Assembly: GCA_019247245.1 (NCBI GenBank)
Contig: JAFAPF010000500.1
Span: 1 to 9,639, forward strand
Length of the DNA: 9,639 nt
Direction of reading: 5' to 3'
DNA from: Rubrobacter sp.
GTDB lineage: Bacteria; Actinomycetota; Rubrobacteria; Rubrobacterales; Rubrobacteraceae
Position numbers and translations under genes: made by a program. Position 1 is the stretch's first letter, and each line of letters opens with the position of its first letter. Under the pieces are notes generated by a model, which had not been told where the DNA came from, made no database searches, and saw only the letters and a program-made list of their open reading frames with translations. Below are positions 5,957 through 9,639 of the stretch, piece by piece.

Positions 5957-7138
5957 CTACTGGTTCTCGACTAGCGAGTAACGCAAAAGCCCGACAAGAC
6001 CGTCGAACTCATCGCGCAACACGTCAGCAACCTCGTCCTGATCGTGACCTCTTTCGAGATCTTCGTTGGGGGTCTCTGCAACCGGGTTCACCGCGCGTAC
6101 GAAATCGAGCCGAGCGTTCCGGGCAGTGGCGAGGTCTATAAGAACCTCCATAAGAGGCCGTATCTGGGTCTCACGGTCGCAGAAGGGGCATTCGTCGGCT
6201 GAGACGTCCGTGATGGCGAGATCGTCGAAGGGGCACCAGCGGGTCTCACCTTCGAGACCCCAGAGGGCGATGAGATGGTGGACCCGACCCTCTTGAAGAG
6301 CCTCGATGGTGTCCTTGACACCACGCACTCCTTGGTCGCGTGCCCGCGCGATGAGACCGGCCTTGCGCTCGTTCTCGGCGCGCTCATGGATGGCTTCGAG
6401 CCGGTCGAAGAACCGCTTTTCGGGCGCTTCGGAGGGGATGTTCTGCTCGACGACGACCCTATCCTTTATCTCCTGCGGCAACCTCTCCCGAAAGTCGGCG
6501 GTACGCTCCTTGGGACCGGCGAGGATGATGTGCCTGACGTCGTCTTGGAAGGCTAGCTCGCGTGTAAGCTGGCCGAGCTCGTTATACCATTTGTGCACGT
6601 TGGCTTCGGTCCGGCGGCTCGTCGGTTCGTAGTCCATCCCGCCCCTCGGGTATGGACGGGAGGGTCTGAGATCGACCTCCTTGAAAAACCCGCTCGTCGC
6701 ACCGTGGCTGCCCCCTGCCGGCTCCTCCATCGGGGCAGAGACGAAGAAGCGGAACCGCTCGGCGTCGAAGAGCGCCACTCCGTACGGCTCGTGCTCGTCA
6801 AGTGCTAGGACAAGCGGTGCCAGATACGGTTCTCCGAAGCGGTAGGCCTCAGGGAGATCCACCTGCAACCCGTATCGCTCGAAGAGCCCGTCCTCGGCAG
6901 CGAAGAAGATGAGGGTGCGCGCCCCGGGATGCACCTCCTCTTCCACCGCCTCCCGTATAGGTCTTGCCAGCTCCCCCGGCACCTCCATCTCCTCCAGGGC
7001 ATCCTTCAAGCGCACCTTGTAGGCCTGCCCCTGGTTCTCTGGGTATCGGGCGTTCACGCTCAGGTATACCGAAAGCACCGGTCCGGGGTGGCCTTCGAGA
7101 CGCTCCTTGAGCCTGCGAACGTCTTGAGCTAGCGTCAT
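5957..7138 (-). CDS. Vms1/eRF1-like bacterial protein (baeRF/VLRF1 group)
   Basis: This 393-residue protein follows the bacterial eRF1/Vms1-like plan. An N-terminal part (VLSVYLSVNARYPE, 21-34) is followed by a middle RNase H-like release-factor domain (about 110-235, beginning VLALDEHEPYGVALFDAERF). The C-terminal L7Ae-like domain spans about 260-350 (GVRGVKDTIEALQEGRVHHL, 270-289). The mini zinc ribbon in that last domain is altered: Cys302-P-F-Asp305 and Cys317-P-F-Cys320, so one of four ligands is Asp. There is no GGQ tripeptide; a GGM lies at 166-168. Family members act, or are proposed to act, on peptidyl-tRNA at ribosomes, but the activity of this one is not shown by sequence. ATG 7136-7138 was chosen because GAGGTG is six bases upstream and the upstream open frame has no family character. 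It diverges from the ABC1 kinase gene. Confidence 0.85.
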   Translation of the reverse strand: MTLAQDVRRLKERLEGHPGPVLSVYLSVNARYPENQGQAYKVRLKDALEEMEVPGELARPIREAVEEEVHPGARTLIFFAAEDGLFERYGLQVDLPEAYRFGEPYLAPLVLALDEHEPYGVALFDAERFRFFVSAPMEEPAGGSHGATSGFFKEVDLRPSRPYPRGGMDYEPTSRRTEANVHKWYNELGQLTRELAFQDDVRHIILAGPKERTADFRERLPQEIKDRVVVEQNIPSEAPEKRFFDRLEAIHERAENERKAGLIARARDQGVRGVKDTIEALQEGRVHHLIALWGLEGETRWCPFDDLAITDVSADECPFCDRETQIRPLMEVLIDLATARNARLDFVRAVNPVAETPNEDLERGHDQDEVADVLRDEFDGLVGLLRYSLVENQ

Positions 7139-7318
7139 GCGCTTCACCTCTTTATATCTTATTCGCCTTAACACGACTCTCCGCAACGTTCCCACTCGCA
7201 CAAGCCTATAAACGCTACCCTGTAACAACCTTACGGCCTGTGCTGACGGGGCGACCGTCGTAAAATTTGTGGGCCGTGCAATAGCATGATGTGTTTTTCT
7301 TCTACCAAGGAGATCACA
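7139..7318. promoter_or_regulatory. Shared intergenic region of the divergent eRF1-like and ABC1 genes
   Basis: These 180 bases must carry both start regions. Visible elements are an inverted repeat GACGG-GGCGA-CCGTC (7245-7259) directly followed by TAAAAT (7261-7266), which could be a -10 box for the kinase gene. A TATAAA lies at 7207-7212, and the AT-rich stretch at 7150-7170 lies close to the eRF1-like start. No good -35 partner at 16-18 bases was found for TAAAAT. The kinase ribosome site is AAGGAG (7307-7312), six bases before ATG. Confidence 0.35.
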
Positions 7319-8905
7319 ATGGAACGTAACGGGATGGCGCGCTTGTATGCGGACATTGCAAAGAATTTGTTCCAGAGCTTGGCGGGGGCTGCCAGCGTTT
7401 GGGATAACGAAACGCGAGCAGCCGAGGAGATAATGACCCGGGCCACGCGGCACTCTGGTGAGGAGATGGAGGCTGTCTTCACCGCAGACGAGACCACCAC
7501 GGGGGCTGCGTTTCTGGCCCGCATTGGGGATCTGACCCGTGCCCAGGCGTTTCTCTGGGCATCGGCCGGTCTTGCTGCTGGGGAGCGGTTGGGGCGAGCG
7601 GCTTCTGCAGGCGCGACGCTGCCCGGCTCGGTAGATCTCGCCGCCTTCGGATGGGCCCCGCGAGCCTCGGTGCTAGGAGCTGTGGCTGCCGATCTGTGGC
7701 TGGGCTACGCTGCTCTGCGCGAACGCGCGCGGTGGATGCCGAATCTCGTCGGGGATGAGGATTGGGAGCTGCAGCACCGGCGCGGAGCCGGACGCGTGCT
7801 GGACGCGGCGGCGGCGCTGGGGGGAACCCTGATCAAAGCTGCTCAGTTCGCCTCTACCCGTCCCGATCTCCTCCCTGCCTCGTATACCGAGATCCTATCC
7901 GAGCTACAGGATCGCGTGCCACCGCAACCGTGGCCGGTTATCGAGGGGGCGGTGGCCCGAGAGATCGATGGTCCCCTCTCGGGAGTCTTTCAGGCGTTCA
8001 GCCGTGAGCCCATCGCCGCCGCCTCGATCGCCCAGGTGCATCGCGCTCGCCTTAAAGACGGACGAACGGTCGCCGTCAAGGTTCAATATCCAGGAATAAA
8101 AAGCCTGATCGAGGCCGACCTTGCAGCGCTCGAAAGCATCTTCAGGGAGATCTCACGCCTTGAACCTTCCGTTCGTCTGCAGCCGATTCTGGACTACCTG
8201 AGGTGGACGCTCCCTATGGAGCTGGACTTCCGGCGGGAAGCCGAAGCTATCGCACGCCTGAAGAACACCATGAGCCACCGTGACGATATCGTCATCCCCG
8301 AGGTCGTCGAGGGCCCGGGCAACGAACGCCTACTCCTCATGGAGTTCGTGGACGGTATCAAGGTTACCGACCGCGAAAGACTTCTGGCCGCGGGTATCGA
8401 TCCTCGCCGGCTCGCTGAGCTGATCGTTGACGTCTATGCCGAGCAGTTGTTCCGGCACGGCGTCTTCCACGCTGACCCTCATCCCGGCAACCTGCTGGTG
8501 CAGCCCGGTTCTGGAGGTCCTGTGTTGGTGCTCTTGGACCACGGCATCACGGTCACCGTACCGCCGGAGCTCGTCGAGGCTCTCCGAGAGGCCGTAGAAG
8601 CCATCTCTGCAGGTGACTTCGAGGCCCTTACCGTTGCCCTAAAAAAGGCTGGTCTTGACCTTGGCCCGGATCCGGACCTCCAAACGCTCTTGGGGCTGGT
8701 CGGCGTTCTGTTCGCCAGCAATCGTGACGAGGTGACAAACCTCGGACAGTTTGGGTTAAAGCTGGGCTCGAGCATCGGTCGTATCCCGAACGAATTGCTC
8801 CTCGTGGGGCGCGCTCTCGGCCTTATAGACGGCATTAACCATCAGCTCGACCCCGGCTTCGACGCTACAGAGGTAGTTGCACGATACGCACAAAGCTCCT
8901 ACTAG
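7319..8905 (+). CDS. ABC1/UbiB-type atypical kinase (AarF family), 528 aa
   Basis: The ABC1 family has an atypical protein-kinase-like fold that binds ATP; UbiB and ADCK members support quinone or lipid metabolism at membranes. Motifs appear in order. Residues 173-176 are KAAQ in place of the usual KxGQ signature, within TLIKAAQFASTRPDLLP. The Ala-rich nucleotide loop is AAASIAQVH (233-241) and the ATP-contacting lysine is in VAVK (Lys254). The acidic segment is ELDFRREAEAI (301-311). The catalytic loop is HADPHPGN (384-391) and the metal-binding motif is DHG (407-409) rather than DFG. The first 150 residues are an extension rich in Ala and charged residues, unlike short UbiB N-termini, and no certain membrane helix is seen at either end. 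ATG 7319 follows AAGGAG by six bases; the in-frame ATG at 7286 lacks a ribosome site. The gene diverges from the eRF1-like gene. Substrate is unknown. Confidence 0.94.
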   Translation: MERNGMARLYADIAKNLFQSLAGAASVWDNETRAAEEIMTRATRHSGEEMEAVFTADETTTGAAFLARIGDLTRAQAFLWASAGLAAGERLGRAASAGATLPGSVDLAAFGWAPRASVLGAVAADLWLGYAALRERARWMPNLVGDEDWELQHRRGAGRVLDAAAALGGTLIKAAQFASTRPDLLPASYTEILSELQDRVPPQPWPVIEGAVAREIDGPLSGVFQAFSREPIAAASIAQVHRARLKDGRTVAVKVQYPGIKSLIEADLAALESIFREISRLEPSVRLQPILDYLRWTLPMELDFRREAEAIARLKNTMSHRDDIVIPEVVEGPGNERLLLMEFVDGIKVTDRERLLAAGIDPRRLAELIVDVYAEQLFRHGVFHADPHPGNLLVQPGSGGPVLVLLDHGITVTVPPELVEALREAVEAISAGDFEALTVALKKAGLDLGPDPDLQTLLGLVGVLFASNRDEVTNLGQFGLKLGSSIGRIPNELLLVGRALGLIDGINHQLDPGFDATEVVARYAQSSY

Positions 8906-8927
8906 CATGGATCGTTTAGCAGAGAGG

Positions 8928-8942
8928 CTCGGGGGTTCCGAG
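8928..8942 (+). terminator. Weak hairpin after the ABC1 gene
   Basis: CTCGG (8928-8932) and CCGAG (8938-8942) form a five-pair GC-rich stem with loop GGGTT, 22 bases past the kinase stop. The next bases are AAAGCTCGGGG, so there is no T tract; the second CTCGG (8946-8950) could compete for pairing. Terminator function is possible but unproven. Confidence 0.25.
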
Positions 8943-9066
8943 AAAGCTCGGGGTGTTGGGGCTGCCTGGTCTCGAAGCCCACAGTATACATCTTCCGTTC
9001 TTATTCCTATTGCGTGCGTCTCAACATATCTCCAAGGGAAGTAACCAACGAACGTGCAACCAAAGC

Positions 9067-9564
9067 CTACGCTAAAAGAGGTACAAGCACACGGTAGTGA
9101 TCGACTAGCTCCTCGAAGCGCATCCGGTTAAGGCCGGATGGTGACGGAACGGCTACGTCGGTTACCCCCGGAACAGCGGCGGTCTCCTGTACGCCCCAGG
9201 AAACCTTCGAGGTCGCGCGGAACCAGCGGTAGACGCCTATGCCCGTATAGGCCACGGCCTGCGGCCGGAACTGTTTGAGTTTTGCGCGCAGGGCTTCGGC
9301 GCCGATCCGGATCTCCTCCCTTGTCAGCTCATCGGCCCTTCGCGTGGGCCTAGAACAGAGATTAGTAAAGCCAATACCTAAGCTGAGGAGCTCCTCATCC
9401 TGCTGCGGTTCGTACAGTCGATCGGTGATACCAGAGGCGAAGAGCACGCGCCAGAAGCGGTTGCCGGGGTGAGCGTAGTGATGACCGCTTCGTCCCGACG
9501 CGAGAGATGGGTTGTACCCGCAGAAAACGAGCCTGAGCCTGGGTCTCAATAGATCCAACGTCAC
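9067..9564 (-). CDS. mug: Mismatch-specific uracil-DNA glycosylase, Mug/TDG family
   Basis: This 165-residue protein would remove uracil (and probably related bases such as ethenocytosine) from mismatches with G, starting base-excision repair. It aligns by eye with E. coli Mug along its length. The active-site motif is FCGYNPS (14-20; Mug has GINPG) with Asn18 at the matching position. AHPGNRFWRVLFASGITDR (31-49) corresponds to Mug's AHPANRFWKV region. SRPTRRADELTREE (71-84) and PQAVAYTGI (101-109) follow. The DNA-intercalation motif is SPSGLNR (141-147; Mug has NPSGLSR), with Ser in place of the first Asn. Length is normal. The start is GTG 9562-9564, with GGTAGG eight bases upstream; an ATG overlapping it is out of frame and stops at once (ATGTGA). 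It is the last gene in the window, and its promoter would lie in 9565-9639 or beyond. Confidence 0.93.
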   Translation of the reverse strand: MTLDLLRPRLRLVFCGYNPSLASGRSGHHYAHPGNRFWRVLFASGITDRLYEPQQDEELLSLGIGFTNLCSRPTRRADELTREEIRIGAEALRAKLKQFRPQAVAYTGIGVYRWFRATSKVSWGVQETAAVPGVTDVAVPSPSGLNRMRFEELVDHYRVLVPLLA

Positions 9565-9639
9565 ATAAATAGCCTACCAGCGTAGCTTACCCATCTCCCT
9601 TTCCGGGGCACAACTCGAAGACGCCCTACCCGATGCGTT

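Noticed and set aside
5957..7453. Longer 498-residue version of the eRF1-like protein
   Set aside because: The extra 105 residues lie in the divergent promoter region, have no family likeness and overlap the opposite gene; a good ribosome site supports the start at 7138.
8926..8995. tRNA-like or small structured RNA signal after the kinase gene
   Set aside because: The segment has short GC stems and a TTCGA-like string on the minus strand, but no cloverleaf with acceptor, D and anticodon arms can be built.
8906..8997. 29-codon minus-strand frame starting MYTVGFETRQ
   Set aside because: It has low complexity, runs into the end of the kinase gene, and has only a weak ribosome site; no protein-like pattern.

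Overview
The window looks like chromosomal DNA from a high-GC Gram-positive bacterium, most likely an actinomycete of the Rubrobacter or Thermoleophilia type. This is inferred from GTG and TTG starts, frequent AGG (Arg) and ATA (Ile) codons, and families common in Actinomycetota: a luciferase-like F420-type oxidoreductase, DUF1206, a bacterial eRF1/Vms1-like protein, an ABC1 kinase and a small Gly/Cys-rich membrane peptide. No rRNA, tRNA, CRISPR array, intact transposase or phage gene is visible.

Layout. Positions 60-1131 hold two plus-strand genes: an unrecognised 101-residue protein, and a 190-residue helical protein with a phasin-like front and a compact conserved-looking tail. Positions 1132-3908 are mostly degenerate. 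They contain a possible insertion-sequence end, a 43-codon membrane peptide gene on the minus strand, a fragment resembling an IS110-type transposase, and two adjacent minus-strand pseudogenes. One is an alpha/beta hydrolase that has lost its start codon and carries two frameshifts and one stop. The other is a DUF1206 membrane protein with about six frame changes. Positions 3909-5724 hold a divergent pair: a short-chain dehydrogenase, preceded by a 14-codon reading frame that overlaps it by four bases, and a luciferase-like oxidoreductase. Positions 5957-8905 hold a second divergent pair: a Vms1/eRF1-like protein and an ABC1/UbiB-type atypical kinase, with 180 bases between their starts. Position 9067 onward holds a Mug-type mismatch uracil-DNA glycosylase on the minus strand.

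How the genes relate. No multi-gene pathway or defence system can be read here. The intact genes look like independent housekeeping or stress-related functions in divergent pairs: two predicted redox enzymes, a ribosome-associated or tRNA-acting factor next to an ATP-binding kinase-like protein, and a repair glycosylase. The most notable points are the decayed 2.8 kb block with a still-open small membrane gene inside it, the short upstream reading frame coupled to the dehydrogenase, and variant key motifs in the kinase (KAAQ, DHG) and in the eRF1-like protein (CxxD/CxxC). I see no convincing previously undescribed system.
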